Positions 8,911-16,643 of a DNA stretch of 38,108 nt are shown in pieces (positions within the stretch are counted from its first letter, which is position 1; every line of letters begins with the position of its first letter). Source of the stretch: UBA3206 sp963623875. Lineage in GTDB: Bacteria > Bacillota_I > Bacilli_A > Acholeplasmatales > Anaeroplasmataceae. The DNA is taken from positions 1 to 38,108 of the forward strand of contig CAVFNL010000012.1 in assembly GCA_963623875.1 (NCBI GenBank), given 5' to 3'. The notes below the pieces were generated by a model. The model ran no database searches. It was not told where the DNA came from and saw only the letters and a list, made by a program, of their open reading frames with translations. The position numbers and the translations under genes are program-made.

Positions 8911-8932
8911 CTATGGCTTTCCATAATTGGCT
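8902..8932 (-). terminator. Terminator after the sensor kinase
   Basis: AGCCAATTATGG/CCATAGTTGGCT forms a 12-bp stem with a G-U pair and an AAAG loop, followed by six Ts on the minus strand. It begins at the histidine kinase stop codon, and its 3' arm overlaps the apparent start of the truncated permease. Confidence 0.9.
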
Positions 8933-10395
8933 TATAATTTTGATGGATTTATAATTTGTTTTTTATTTATAGTAAACATTACTCCAGGTTCCATATTTTT
9001 AACACTTATTTCATATTCAAAGAAATCAAGTGTCTTTTTAACAATTGACATTCCTAAACCAAATTGTCCTTTAGATCCCATTTCATATGCTTTAAATGAT
9101 GCATTTAAAAACTTCTCGTCAATGTCATCTCCATCATTATAAAATGTTAATATTCCATTCTTCAATGTTACTTTAATACATGTTTTTGCATACCTTTTAG
9201 CATTTTCCATAATATTATCTACTACGGTATAGAAGTTTTCAGCATATCCTACAAACTTTGAATCATCTAAATCTAAAATTAAATTTATATTATCTAAATT
9301 ATTATAATTGTGCATTACATGCTCAATTATTGATTTCATAGGAACTTCTTCAAATTCTTTTTCTTTTGCAAGATATTCTAATTTATTATATTGAAGTAAT
9401 TTATATACTTTATTTTTTAAAATATTCGCCTGTTCTGTTATAATATCTGCCTTAGATATATCTTCAACACCATCTTTTATGGCTTCTGCATAGCCCATAA
9501 TAACTGAAATTGGTGTTTTAAAATCATGTGATACATTTTGAAGGAGTTCTCTTTTTTCTTCTTCGTTTTCTTTTATCGTCTTTCTCATTTCATCTACTGA
9601 TTTAGAAAGAGATGATAGTTCATCTTTACCCTCATCAATATATTCTAATTCATAATTATTCTTATCTAAATTTTTTATATGAACATTTAATCTAAATAAT
9701 CTTGTAGTATAATACTTACTCCAAATAAATATGATAATAGCCGCAACTAGAAGAACTAAAACGAAGATATATACAATATCTTCCATCCACTTAGTTCTAA
9801 GCACATGAGCATACGATGAATTAGTGAACGCAATAAATATAACATCATCAGCTGTATGTTCATATGCTAAATAAATAGTCTTACCATTTATAGTTCTTGT
9901 AGATGTTCCACTTCTTGTTTCGTTTGAAAAACCTACACTAACATCCGTTGCTTGAACAATTTCATTTAACAATTCCTTTGTAGCTTCCTCACCGATAATT
10001 TCTTTAAAATTGTCTTCTGAATACATTACATTGTAATTATTAAGTAAGTACTTAGGAAAACCTTCATTAAAATCTTTAAATGGTACATCATTGTTATCTA
10101 TAGAAACAACATATGATTGATTTGTTATATTATCACCATCAGTTGCTTTTTTAGGGGTTGCCCTAATATATGCAATTGTCATATTTGAATCATTAGACAA
10201 TGTAATTTCATCTAGATTTGTATTATTCCAAACTGATTTTGAAGAGTTTACAGTAATAGATAAACTTTTTAAAACTTGAGAATCTGCCATAGAAATGATT
10301 TTAGTATATGTCAAAACGCTAAATAAAATTGATGTTAAAAATAATATTGAAATAAATACAATAAGTAATTGCGTAGATAACGAAAACTTTTTCAC
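8932..10395 (-). CDS. Membrane sensor histidine kinase
   Basis: A 487-residue two-component sensor. TM1 spans about residues 8-30. An extracytoplasmic sensing domain of about 170 residues (31-204) follows, then TM2 (about 205-225), a HAMP linker, and a HisKA dimerisation helix with the H-box QNVSHDFKTPISVIMGY (phosphoacceptor H290). The HATPase domain has the N-box DNIMENAKRYA, the DGDDID G1 box and GQFGLGMS. The GTG start overlaps the response regulator stop by one base (TAGTG), so the two are translationally coupled. The signal is unknown; the sensor domain resembles no family I can name. A permease remnant lies downstream, and such kinases often sit beside ABC exporters that handle antimicrobial peptides, so the lost partner may have been one. 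Confidence 0.92.
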   Translation of the reverse strand: MKKFSLSTQLLIVFISILFLTSILFSVLTYTKIISMADSQVLKSLSITVNSSKSVWNNTNLDEITLSNDSNMTIAYIRATPKKATDGDNITNQSYVVSIDNNDVPFKDFNEGFPKYLLNNYNVMYSEDNFKEIIGEEATKELLNEIVQATDVSVGFSNETRSGTSTRTINGKTIYLAYEHTADDVIFIAFTNSSYAHVLRTKWMEDIVYIFVLVLLVAAIIIFIWSKYYTTRLFRLNVHIKNLDKNNYELEYIDEGKDELSSLSKSVDEMRKTIKENEEEKRELLQNVSHDFKTPISVIMGYAEAIKDGVEDISKADIITEQANILKNKVYKLLQYNKLEYLAKEKEFEEVPMKSIIEHVMHNYNNLDNINLILDLDDSKFVGYAENFYTVVDNIMENAKRYAKTCIKVTLKNGILTFYNDGDDIDEKFLNASFKAYEMGSKGQFGLGMSIVKKTLDFFEYEISVKNMEPGVMFTINKKQIINPSKL

Positions 10396-11063
10396 TATTT
10401 TAGTCTATATCCATATCCATATATAGTTTCAACATCAAGCTTATCCATCTTAGATCTTAATCTACGCATTAAGTCATCAACTACTCTATCGCTTCCAAAA
10501 TAATCTTGTCCCCATATATTTTCAAGAAGCTGATCTCTATTAAAAGCTTTTCCTTTGTTTTCAAGTAAGAATATTAACAATTCATATTCTTTTGATGTTA
10601 AATTAATTAATTCATCTCCAATATATACATATCTTTTATCTTTATTGATAGTATATATATCATATTTGATAATATCAGATATCTTTTGAGTATCCATTTT
10701 GTATGTTCTTGCTAATAAATTTTTGATTCTAAGCATAACTTCTCTAGGGCTATATGGCTTTGATACATAATCATCTGACCCAAGCTCTAATCCCATTATT
10801 TTATCAATGCTTTGATCTCTTGCGGATGTGAAAATAACAGGCATAGTAGGATTTTCTTTTCTTATTTCTTTGATAAGATCATATCCATTAATAGTACCTG
10901 GTAACATAATATCTAAAACCCATAGATGTACCTCATCTTTAACATGATTCATTGCGTCTTCGCCTGTGTTAAAAATGGAACATTCATACCCTTCGTTTTT
11001 TAAATATTTTTCTAAAAGTTGTGCTAGATTTATTTCATCCTCTACTACATTAATTTTATACAT
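10395..11063 (-). CDS. OmpR/PhoB-family response regulator
   Basis: A 222-residue DNA-binding regulator paired with the downstream kinase. The receiver domain (1-118) shows the acidic pocket VVEDE, phosphoacceptor D51 (WVLDIMLPG), the switch residues T79/S80 and K102 (SKPYSP). The C-terminal winged helix (about 130-222) has the OmpR pattern LTSKEYELLIFLLENKGKAFNRDQLLENIWG, then VDDLMRRLRSKM and the closing YGYGYRLK wing. It is full length. Its own extended -10 promoter (TGGTATAAT) is at 11084-11092. The -35 region overlaps the tail of the terminator of the adjacent putative small RNA, so readthrough from that element could also feed this operon. Confidence 0.95.
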   Translation of the reverse strand: MYKINVVEDEINLAQLLEKYLKNEGYECSIFNTGEDAMNHVKDEVHLWVLDIMLPGTINGYDLIKEIRKENPTMPVIFTSARDQSIDKIMGLELGSDDYVSKPYSPREVMLRIKNLLARTYKMDTQKISDIIKYDIYTINKDKRYVYIGDELINLTSKEYELLIFLLENKGKAFNRDQLLENIWGQDYFGSDRVVDDLMRRLRSKMDKLDVETIYGYGYRLK

Positions 11064-11083
11064 ACAATCACCTTCTTAATTAA

Positions 11084-11111
11084 ATTATACCAAACATAAT
11101 CTTAAATACAA
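11084..11111 (-). promoter_or_regulatory. Extended -10 promoter of the two-component operon
   Basis: Minus-strand TGG followed by TATAAT (11089-11084), with a poor -35 (TTGTAT, 11111-11106) at 16 bp. The -35 lies within the tail of the repeat element's terminator. Confidence 0.6.
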
Positions 11112-11222
11112 AGAGGAAACCCGAAGGTTTCCTCAATGTACTAAATAGGGAGAGTTAGTTTGTTTATGAAAAAAATTTTTTACAGTAAGTGTAGGGATCA
11201 CTTACAGGTCCTTTTCTAAGAC
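11104..11222 (-). ncRNA. Putative small RNA with UCCC-bearing hairpin loops, copy 1
   Basis: I find no ORF. On the minus strand an extended -10 (TGTTATTAT, 11237-11229) predicts a start near 11222. The RNA would be about 118 nt. It contains a hairpin GTAAGTG/CACTTAC with loop ATCCCTA, and a second ACTAA/TTAGT hairpin exposing CTCTCCC. It ends in a terminator GAGGAAACC-TTCG-GGTTTCCTC with a stable cUUCGg tetraloop and a T-rich tail. UCCC loops in Firmicutes small RNAs (for example RsaE-type RNAs) pair with Shine-Dalgarno sequences, so a role in translational repression is possible. An alternative is a leader for the two-component operon immediately downstream. No Rfam family is recognised by eye. 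Confidence 0.5.
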
Positions 11223-11281
11223 ACCTATATAATAACACTTAATTATAATAAAATTATTAAATTATTGTGTGAAATTGTGTT
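11104..11281. repeat. Tandem 178-bp repeat, copy 1
   Basis: Matches 11350-11527 at 177 of 178 positions (T at 11128 versus C at 11374) with no gaps, offset 246 bp. A 68-bp unique spacer separates the copies. The unit contains a promoter-like element, two hairpins and a terminator, all reading on the minus strand. Confidence 0.97.
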
Positions 11282-11349
11282 TTTTTATATAAATTTTTAA
11301 TTTTAACTAAGCCATCTAACAATAATATTTATTCTATAATCGACTTATA

Positions 11350-11468
11350 AAATACAAAGAGGAAACCCGAAGGCTTCCTCAATGTACTAAATAGGGAGAG
11401 TTAGTTTGTTTATGAAAAAAATTTTTTACAGTAAGTGTAGGGATCACTTACAGGTCCTTTTCTAAGAC
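11350..11468 (-). ncRNA. Putative small RNA with UCCC-bearing hairpin loops, copy 2
   Basis: The second copy of the element at 11104-11281. All inferred parts are conserved, including the extended -10 (11483-11475), both hairpins and the UUCG terminator. The single change puts a G-U pair in the terminator stem (GAGGAAGCC/GGTTTCCTC) without destroying it. A transcript from here should end before copy 1 starts, so the two would be made independently. Confidence 0.5.
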
Positions 11469-11527
11469 ACCTATATAATAACACTTAATTATAATAAAAT
11501 TATTAAATTATTGTGTGAAATTGTGTT
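11350..11527. repeat. Tandem 178-bp repeat, copy 2
   Basis: Near-perfect copy of 11104-11281. The repeat includes about 60 bp upstream of the predicted transcript, so a whole transcription unit was duplicated. The rest of the gap to apt (11528-11649) is AT-rich and holds only the apt promoter. Confidence 0.97.
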
Positions 11528-11595
11528 ATTTTTAATAAAATTATTAATATATCATTTTTTAAGGTGATAATTATAAAATATTGTTATTCTTAATA

Positions 11596-11624
11596 TTTAA
11601 ATTAACTTTAATTTATGGTAAAAT
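11596..11624 (+). promoter_or_regulatory. apt promoter
   Basis: TTTAAA (11596-11601), a 17-bp spacer and an extended -10 TGGTAAAAT ending at 11624, about 25 bases before the apt start. Confidence 0.55.
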
Positions 11625-11649
11625 CTTTTTGTTATATGAGGTGATTTTT

Positions 11650-12171
11650 ATGGATATTAAAAAACATATTACAACTATTCCAGATTGGCCAAAGAAAGGG
11701 ATAATGTTTAGAGATGTAACAACATTACTACAAAATCCTGAAGCTTTTAATTATACTGTTGATAAAATAGCTGAATTTGGTAAAAGTGTTGGTGCCACTG
11801 TTGTCGCAGGACCTGAGGCTAGAGGATTTATATTTGGTGCCCCTGTTGCGGCTAAAATGGGTGTAGGATTTATTCCTGTAAGAAAACCTGGTAAATTACC
11901 AAGAAAGGTTATTACAGAAGAATATACCCTTGAATATGGTTCTAATACATTATGTATTCACGAAGATGCTTTTAGTCCTTTTGATAAAGTATTAATTGTC
12001 GATGACTTACTTGCGACAGGTGGTACTGCAGCCGCATCAGCTTCACTTGTTAAAAAAGCAGGAGCTTCTGTTGCAGGACTTGCTTTTGTTATCGATTTAG
12101 TTGATTTAAAGGGAAAAGATTTATTAAAAGACTATAATGTGTTTACCCTAACTGAATACGAAGGTGAATAG
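11650..12171 (+). CDS. apt: Adenine phosphoribosyltransferase
   Basis: Salvages adenine to AMP using PRPP. The 173-residue type I phosphoribosyltransferase fold shows the N-terminal hood IPDWPKKGIMFRDVTTLL, PEARGFIFGAPVA, the flexible loop RKPGKLPRKVITEEY and the PRPP-binding motif KVLIVDDLLATGGTAAA. The length is normal. A frame open further upstream adds 23 residues with no family match. I chose the ATG that follows GAGGTG at 6-base spacing and gives the standard MDIKKHI N-terminus. It is transcribed alone, opposite to its neighbours, with its own promoter and terminator. Confidence 0.97.
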   Translation: MDIKKHITTIPDWPKKGIMFRDVTTLLQNPEAFNYTVDKIAEFGKSVGATVVAGPEARGFIFGAPVAAKMGVGFIPVRKPGKLPRKVITEEYTLEYGSNTLCIHEDAFSPFDKVLIVDDLLATGGTAAASASLVKKAGASVAGLAFVIDLVDLKGKDLLKDYNVFTLTEYEGE

Positions 12172-12176
12172 TTATG

Positions 12177-12212
12177 AACTTCTTTTGTATGTTTTGCAAA
12201 AGAAGTTTTTTA
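12177..12212 (+). terminator. Terminator after apt
   Basis: AACTTCTTTTG/CAAAAGAAGTT, an 11-bp perfect stem with a 9-base loop, followed by a T run. Confidence 0.9.
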
Positions 12213-12235
12213 TTTTCTTACAACAAAAATTATAT

Positions 12236-12258
12236 AAAAAAAGAACCTTTAGGTTCTT
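12236..12258 (-). terminator. Terminator after rpoE
   Basis: AAGAACC/GGTTCTT stem with a 4-base loop, followed on the minus strand by seven Ts. Together with the apt terminator it separates the convergent genes. Confidence 0.85.
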
Positions 12259-12262
12259 ATTT

Positions 12263-12793
12263 TTACTTATCGTATAGATCCTCGTATGAATCCATGATGT
12301 CTCCATATTTGTCTTCATCGAATTCATCTGCATCTGGACTATCACGTACTTCATCAAATTCAGAAATAAAGTCTGAATTGTCATCGTCATCATCTGTAGA
12401 ATAAATAGGTGTATCATCAATTTCTTCATCAATTGAATCTTCATCATCATTAACTTTTGATTCTTCATCTAAATCATAATCATCAGCTGTAATATCTTCT
12501 TCATTTTCTTCTTCGTCATCATGGCTATTGAATGCGGACGCATCTTTATCCCACTCATCAAGAGGTTGATTGTCCTTAAGGTCCCAACAACTTTCACCCA
12601 TATAAACGAAATCAGCAGATGTTGTTATATCTACATATAATTGTGTTGCTTTATCACTATTACCTTGCATATTTTTAAGTTCTAAAACTTTGTCAATAAT
12701 TTCCTTGATAGCTACAGCTCCGTTTGCGTTCTTAACTATTACCTTAGCTACTTCAATCATTGATAATTGTGAATAATCTATAATGTCTGCCAT
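12263..12793 (-). CDS. rpoE: RNA polymerase delta subunit
   Basis: A 176-residue delta factor, a small Firmicutes-specific RNA polymerase subunit that speeds enzyme recycling and sharpens promoter selectivity. The N-terminal HARE-HTH domain covers about residues 5-80 (SQLSMIEVAKVIVKNANGA...DFVYMGESCWDLK). The rest is an unstructured, strongly acidic tail rich in Asp and Glu, as in B. subtilis delta. I chose the start MADIIDYS because GGAGGAA stands at good spacing; the longer frame adds 8 residues that would overlap this site. Neighbouring genes are DNA-repair and replication genes; expression as a single gene is likely given the gap upstream. Confidence 0.95.
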   Translation of the reverse strand: MADIIDYSQLSMIEVAKVIVKNANGAVAIKEIIDKVLELKNMQGNSDKATQLYVDITTSADFVYMGESCWDLKDNQPLDEWDKDASAFNSHDDEEENEEDITADDYDLDEESKVNDDEDSIDEEIDDTPIYSTDDDDDNSDFISEFDEVRDSPDADEFDEDKYGDIMDSYEDLYDK

Positions 12794-12854
12794 AGAAATT
12801 CCTCCGTTTTTATACATTTAATATTCTAACATAAAAGTTTTAAAATTCAATAGT

Positions 12855-13211
12855 TTATTTTTTTACTATAAAAATTTTATAAATACCTAATGTTTCACCA
12901 TTAAAATTCATTTCATATATAATTGAAATTTTATCATCTAAAACCTCTATATTATGCGTTAATATTTTGAAATCAAATTCTAAATCATCTTTTTTGTAAT
13001 GTCCTATAGTTTCCTTACCTATTTTAAGTATCATATCCATATTTGTAGAACCTACTCTTTTAAATTCTACACCATCACTCAATACTTTAAATAATATTTT
13101 AGTATTTTCTACTGATTTATCTATGAATTCTAATATGTCGTTATTATATGTTCCATTACTTTCAAATTTAACATTCCCAGATGGTGTAAAAGAATAAAAC
13201 TTAATTAACAT
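12855..13211 (-). CDS. Small DUF1934 (YwiB)-like beta-barrel protein
   Basis: A 118-residue cytoplasmic protein, predicted all-beta, with alternating strands throughout. The layout fits DUF1934/YwiB: a central hydrophobic-polar strand ending in FKRVGSTNMDMILKIGKETIGHY, and a C-terminal IIYEMNFNGETLGIYKIFI strand pair. It is somewhat shorter than typical YwiB (about 140). It begins one base after the recR stop (TAAGATG), so it is probably translated from the recR-ybaB-dnaX transcript. The function of DUF1934 is not established; this assignment rests on pattern and is moderate. Confidence 0.6.
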   Translation of the reverse strand: MLIKFYSFTPSGNVKFESNGTYNNDILEFIDKSVENTKILFKVLSDGVEFKRVGSTNMDMILKIGKETIGHYKKDDLEFDFKILTHNIEVLDDKISIIYEMNFNGETLGIYKIFIVKK

Positions 13212-13212
13212 C

Positions 13213-13812
13213 TTAATATTCTCTTCTTCCTTCTAATGCTTTAAGTACGGTAACTTCATCAGCATAATTGATATCTCCACCAACAGGAAGACCATGGGCT
13301 ATACGTGTTATTGCACAATTTGTATCTTCAAGTAATGTTTTTATATATCTTGCGGTAGTTTCACCTTCAAGGGTTGCGTTTGTAGCAATTATAATTTCTT
13401 TAATGTCACTAGACTTAGCTCTTTCTATAAGACTTCCTATTTCTAAATCTTCAACACCAATTCCTTTTTGAAAATTTATAGCCCCATTTAAAATGTGATA
13501 AACTCCCTTATAGACATTAAGTTTTTCAATAACATACAAATCTTTTACATTTTCTACAACCATAATAGTATTTTTATCTCTTTCAGAGGACTTACAAATC
13601 TCACATGTATCATCTTCACAAAGATTACCACATACTTTACATTTATGTAGGTTTTTCTTAACATTTAAAAGATTATTTGAAAAAGCTTTGATGTCATCTA
13701 TATCAAGATTGGAATATACATACATTGCATATCTCTCAGCTGTTTTTGCGCCTACAGATGGAAGTCTTCTAAAGGATTCAATTAAATCTAAAATAGCCTT
13801 AGGATATTCCAT
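13213..13812 (-). CDS. recR: Recombination mediator RecR
   Basis: Acts with RecF and RecO to load RecA at gaps. The 199-residue protein has the N-terminal helix-hairpin-helix LIESFRRLPSVGAKTAERYA, the four-cysteine zinc finger CKVCGNLCEDDTCEICK at about residues 57-73, and a Toprim domain starting IMVVENVKDLYVIEK. It ends in the Walker-B-like conserved segment RIAHGLPVGGDINYADEVTVLKALEGR. Its AGGAGG site overlaps the ybaB stop codon, which shows tight coupling in the dnaX-ybaB-recR operon. recF lies across the origin in the same window. Confidence 0.97.
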   Translation of the reverse strand: MEYPKAILDLIESFRRLPSVGAKTAERYAMYVYSNLDIDDIKAFSNNLLNVKKNLHKCKVCGNLCEDDTCEICKSSERDKNTIMVVENVKDLYVIEKLNVYKGVYHILNGAINFQKGIGVEDLEIGSLIERAKSSDIKEIIIATNATLEGETTARYIKTLLEDTNCAITRIAHGLPVGGDINYADEVTVLKALEGRREY

Positions 13813-13821
13813 AAATTCCTC

Positions 13822-14127
13822 CTAGAAACCGAATCCTCCAAAACCACCTGTGAATTGTCCCATAGTTTCTTCTGCATCTTTCTCAAGTTTCTTAACTGCG
13901 TCATTGATTGCCGCAACTATTGTATCTTGAATCATTTCAATGTCATCTTTAGATTCAAATGCTTCTGGATCAATAACTATACTTAAAACTTCATGTGATC
14001 CTTTTACTTGAACCTTAACCATACCACCACCAGCAGTACCTTCATAAACTGTTTCTTCAAGACGTGCTTGAGCTTCTTGCATTTGTTTTTGCATCTTTCT
14101 TAATTTCATCATTGCTTGTTGATTCAT
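13822..14127 (-). CDS. YbaB/EbfC nucleoid-associated protein
   Basis: A 101-residue DNA-binding protein of the YbaB/EbfC family. It has a charged N-terminal coiled helix (MMKLRKMQKQMQEAQARLEE), a central beta hairpin with the family's GTAGGGMVKVQVKGSHEV motif, and a Gly/Phe-rich tail (GQFTGGFGGFGF). Family members form dimers that bind and bridge DNA. It sits between dnaX and recR, the usual order in bacteria. Its AAAAGGAG site overlaps the dnaX stop. Confidence 0.95.
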   Translation of the reverse strand: MNQQAMMKLRKMQKQMQEAQARLEETVYEGTAGGGMVKVQVKGSHEVLSIVIDPEAFESKDDIEMIQDTIVAAINDAVKKLEKDAEETMGQFTGGFGGFGF

Positions 14128-14141
14128 AATAAATTCTCCTT

Positions 14142-15875
14142 TTATTCAACTATTATTTTTTCATTAGGAAATAAATCCTCACATATAGAATCTAATTCAT
14201 CTTTCATAGATTCACATTCAACATGTTTTTTAACTAATATTTTGACACTACTTAAATCAGGTTGAACCTTATTTTTATATGCTATAGCATATAATTTTAT
14301 AATTTCACTCCAACAATCTTTAGGAAGAGCATATATTTCTTCAATATTTAACTCCTCTTGTGTGAATAAGTCTATTATACCATTATAATTCTTATCTTTC
14401 ATTAACATATTACACATTCCAAGAGTTGGAAGTACTAAAATAATTTTTTTATTACCAATAGCTTCTACACTTATATCTTTAAAAATTGATATAACTTTAT
14501 TTTCTTTATTTGCAAATAAAATATCTCTTGCTTTAATCTTAAGATTTTTATCTCCATTATTAAGCACATCTAAAATATCAGATGCTTTAATAAAACTATC
14601 ATCAATCTCTATATCTTTAAGAATTGGCATAACGTTTTCTTTTTCACTTGAAATTATATTGTTTTTTAATTCAATGGGTTTTATTACAACGTCGTTTAAA
14701 CTACTTTCTTCTTTAGGTCTATATTCTACCTTTCTTCTTTCAAGATAGGAAATACGTGCTTCCATTTCACTCACTTTTGATAATAATTCATTATAATCAT
14801 TTATTTTTGCATCAGCTAATTTCAATAATCCTAATTCTAAATAACATCTTTTTTGATTAGTAGCTTTTATATTATATGCAACTTTATTTAATTCTTCTAG
14901 ATAAGAATACAAATATTCTTCAGGAATTTTAGATAATTCTTTAAATGTTTCATCATTATAAATTGCTTTAGAACCAAAATTAGCTTTATACATTAATAAA
15001 TCTCTAATATAAGATATAATATCATTATTAATTTTATCTATTTCTTTACCTAAAGAAATTACTTCATTCACTGTTTTTAACATTTCTTCTTGATTCGATT
15101 CATAAGCACACTTTATAATTTTTGAAATATAATTTTTACTAACAGAACCTGATACCATTGTTACTGCATCAATATCTACTACACCATCACTTGAAAAAGA
15201 AACACTTTGATCTAAAAGGCTTAGTGCATCTCTCATTCCACCTTCACAAACTTCACTTATTAAGTCTAATGCTTCATTTGTTATATTAAATTTTTCTTTT
15301 TGTGCAACTCTTATTAAATTAGTTTTAATATCTTCAGGTGCTATTCCTAAAAAATCAAACCTTTGACATCTAGAAAGTATTGTCATAGGTATTTTTTGAG
15401 GATCAGTAGTACATAAGATAAAAACACAATAACTAGGCGGTTCTTCAAGTGTTTTTAAAAGTGCATTAAACGCTTGTGTTGAAAGCATATGTACCTCATC
15501 TATGATATATACTTTATATCTTCCATATACAGGCATTAATTTAACTTTATCTCTAATGTCACGTATTTCATCTATACCATTATTAGATGCCGCATCCATC
15601 TCTATTACATCACTTATTTTACCATTTGTAATGCCTATGCAATTATCACATACACAACATGGTTCTTCATTCATTCCCTCTTGGCAATTTAGAGCTTTTG
15701 CCATAATTTTTGCCATAGTTGTTTTTCCTGTACCTCTAGGTCCACAAAAAAGATATGCATGAGATACTTTATTTAATTTTATTGCATTTTGTAATGTACG
15801 TACAATATGTCTTTGACCTATAACCTCACCAAATTTTTGAGGTCTATAAGTTCTATATAAAGCCATATATGACAT
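14142..15875 (-). CDS. dnaX: DNA polymerase III subunit gamma/tau
   Basis: Clamp-loader ATPase of the replicative polymerase. Residues 1-360 hold the AAA+ module: YRTYRPQKFGEVIGQ, Walker A GPRGTGKTTMAKI, the zinc-binding cysteines C-CCVCDNC, Walker B YIIDEVHMLS, and sensor 1 near FILCTTDPQKIP with the SRCQRF arginine finger. The C-terminal 200 residues are variable, as is normal for tau. I chose the ATG after GAGGTGAG rather than the upstream GTG, which lies too close to that site. I did not find an A-rich slippery heptamer, so there is no sign of a frameshifted short gamma form. The promoter is TGGTATAAT at 15902-15910. Confidence 0.96.
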   Translation of the reverse strand: MSYMALYRTYRPQKFGEVIGQRHIVRTLQNAIKLNKVSHAYLFCGPRGTGKTTMAKIMAKALNCQEGMNEEPCCVCDNCIGITNGKISDVIEMDAASNNGIDEIRDIRDKVKLMPVYGRYKVYIIDEVHMLSTQAFNALLKTLEEPPSYCVFILCTTDPQKIPMTILSRCQRFDFLGIAPEDIKTNLIRVAQKEKFNITNEALDLISEVCEGGMRDALSLLDQSVSFSSDGVVDIDAVTMVSGSVSKNYISKIIKCAYESNQEEMLKTVNEVISLGKEIDKINNDIISYIRDLLMYKANFGSKAIYNDETFKELSKIPEEYLYSYLEELNKVAYNIKATNQKRCYLELGLLKLADAKINDYNELLSKVSEMEARISYLERRKVEYRPKEESSLNDVVIKPIELKNNIISSEKENVMPILKDIEIDDSFIKASDILDVLNNGDKNLKIKARDILFANKENKVISIFKDISVEAIGNKKIILVLPTLGMCNMLMKDKNYNGIIDLFTQEELNIEEIYALPKDCWSEIIKLYAIAYKNKVQPDLSSVKILVKKHVECESMKDELDSICEDLFPNEKIIVE

Positions 15876-15901
15876 AAGTCTCACCTCACCCTTTGAAGTC
15901 T

Positions 15902-15910
15902 ATTATACCA
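15902..15910 (-). promoter_or_regulatory. Extended -10 promoter of the dnaX-ybaB-recR operon
   Basis: Minus-strand TGGTATAAT with no convincing -35, about 25 bases before the dnaX start. Confidence 0.55.
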
Positions 15911-15923
15911 TATTAATTTAGTT

Positions 15924-16616
15924 TTAAATATTATTTTCTAACATATTAATATCAAAATTTTCAAATGTATTTATTACATAAGTTGGGCTTGTTTTAATCT
16001 CCTTATTATATCTATTAAAATACATGGTATCAATACCTGCATTAATTCCACCTATAATATCCGCATCTTCTCTATCACCAACTATTAGATATAGACTTTT
16101 ATCATAGTCATTAATATTATTAAATATATAATTAAAAAATTCTATTGAAGGCTTATTATAATTGCACATTGATGATACAAAAACATCATCAAATAAATCG
16201 TAAATTAAGGCTTTCTTTAGCCTGTTTACCTGAACACTATATTGTCCATTAGATGCAATATAAATCTTATATTTTTCTTTTAATTTTAGTATAAAATCAT
16301 TTGCATATGGAACAAAAGATATTCCTTCACTAAGTTCTTTTACATATATTTCATCAGCCAAAATAAAATCATTATCTATACCTATTTCATTAAAAAAATC
16401 TTCAAATCTTTTTTGGTGAAATACATCTCTTGTCATATTTTTTTTAGCATATTCATTAAAATATCTTTCATTTAGTGAAGAAAATAATTTAATTTCCTTA
16501 TCATTAATATTATAATTAAATTTTTTCATAACATTAATTAATGCTATTTTTTCACACTCAATAAAATCAAAAATAGTATCATCCAAATCTATTAAAATAT
16601 ATTTATATTTTTTCAT
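15924..16616 (-). CDS. HAD-family phosphatase, YjjG-like nucleotidase
   Basis: A 230-residue HAD hydrolase with all four catalytic motifs: motif I DLDDTIFDF (residues 11-19), motif II IASNGQ, the motif III lysine in CNYNKPSIEFF, and motif IV GDREDADIIGG. A helical C1 cap lies between motifs I and II, as in YjjG-type pyrimidine nucleoside monophosphatases, which remove non-canonical pyrimidine nucleotides. The substrate is not certain. AAAGGAG precedes the start. It follows the YiiX-like gene by 27 bases, and that gap is almost filled by a perfect parS site. Confidence 0.85.
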   Translation of the reverse strand: MKKYKYILIDLDDTIFDFIECEKIALINVMKKFNYNINDKEIKLFSSLNERYFNEYAKKNMTRDVFHQKRFEDFFNEIGIDNDFILADEIYVKELSEGISFVPYANDFILKLKEKYKIYIASNGQYSVQVNRLKKALIYDLFDDVFVSSMCNYNKPSIEFFNYIFNNINDYDKSLYLIVGDREDADIIGGINAGIDTMYFNRYNKEIKTSPTYVINTFENFDINMLENNI

Positions 16617-16627
16617 ACATTCTCCTT

Positions 16628-16643
16628 TGTTTCACGTGAAACA
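16628..16643. other. parS centromere site (perfect match)
   Basis: TGTTTCACGTGAAACA, the exact 16-bp palindrome bound by ParB/Spo0J. It lies in the 27-bp gap between two minus-strand genes, about 3.3 kb from the dnaA-box cluster, where parS sites are expected. No parA or parB gene is in the window. Confidence 0.93.

Noticed and set aside
11104..11527. Possible CRISPR array or insertion sequence from the direct repeats
   Set aside because: Only two long copies, no regular short repeats, no cas genes, no terminal inverted repeats or transposase.
11104..11527. Plus-strand CsrA-binding RNA (AGGGA loops are visible on the plus strand)
   Set aside because: The UUCG-capped terminator and the promoter-like element both read on the minus strand; no csrA is visible in the window.
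12172..12468. A 98-codon minus-strand ORF and a 76-codon plus-strand ORF over rpoE and its terminators
   Set aside because: Shadow frames of the acidic rpoE tail; low-complexity translations with no start signals.
14142..15875. Programmed frameshift in dnaX giving a short gamma form
   Set aside because: No A-rich slippery heptamer with a following hairpin was found by eye in the expected region.
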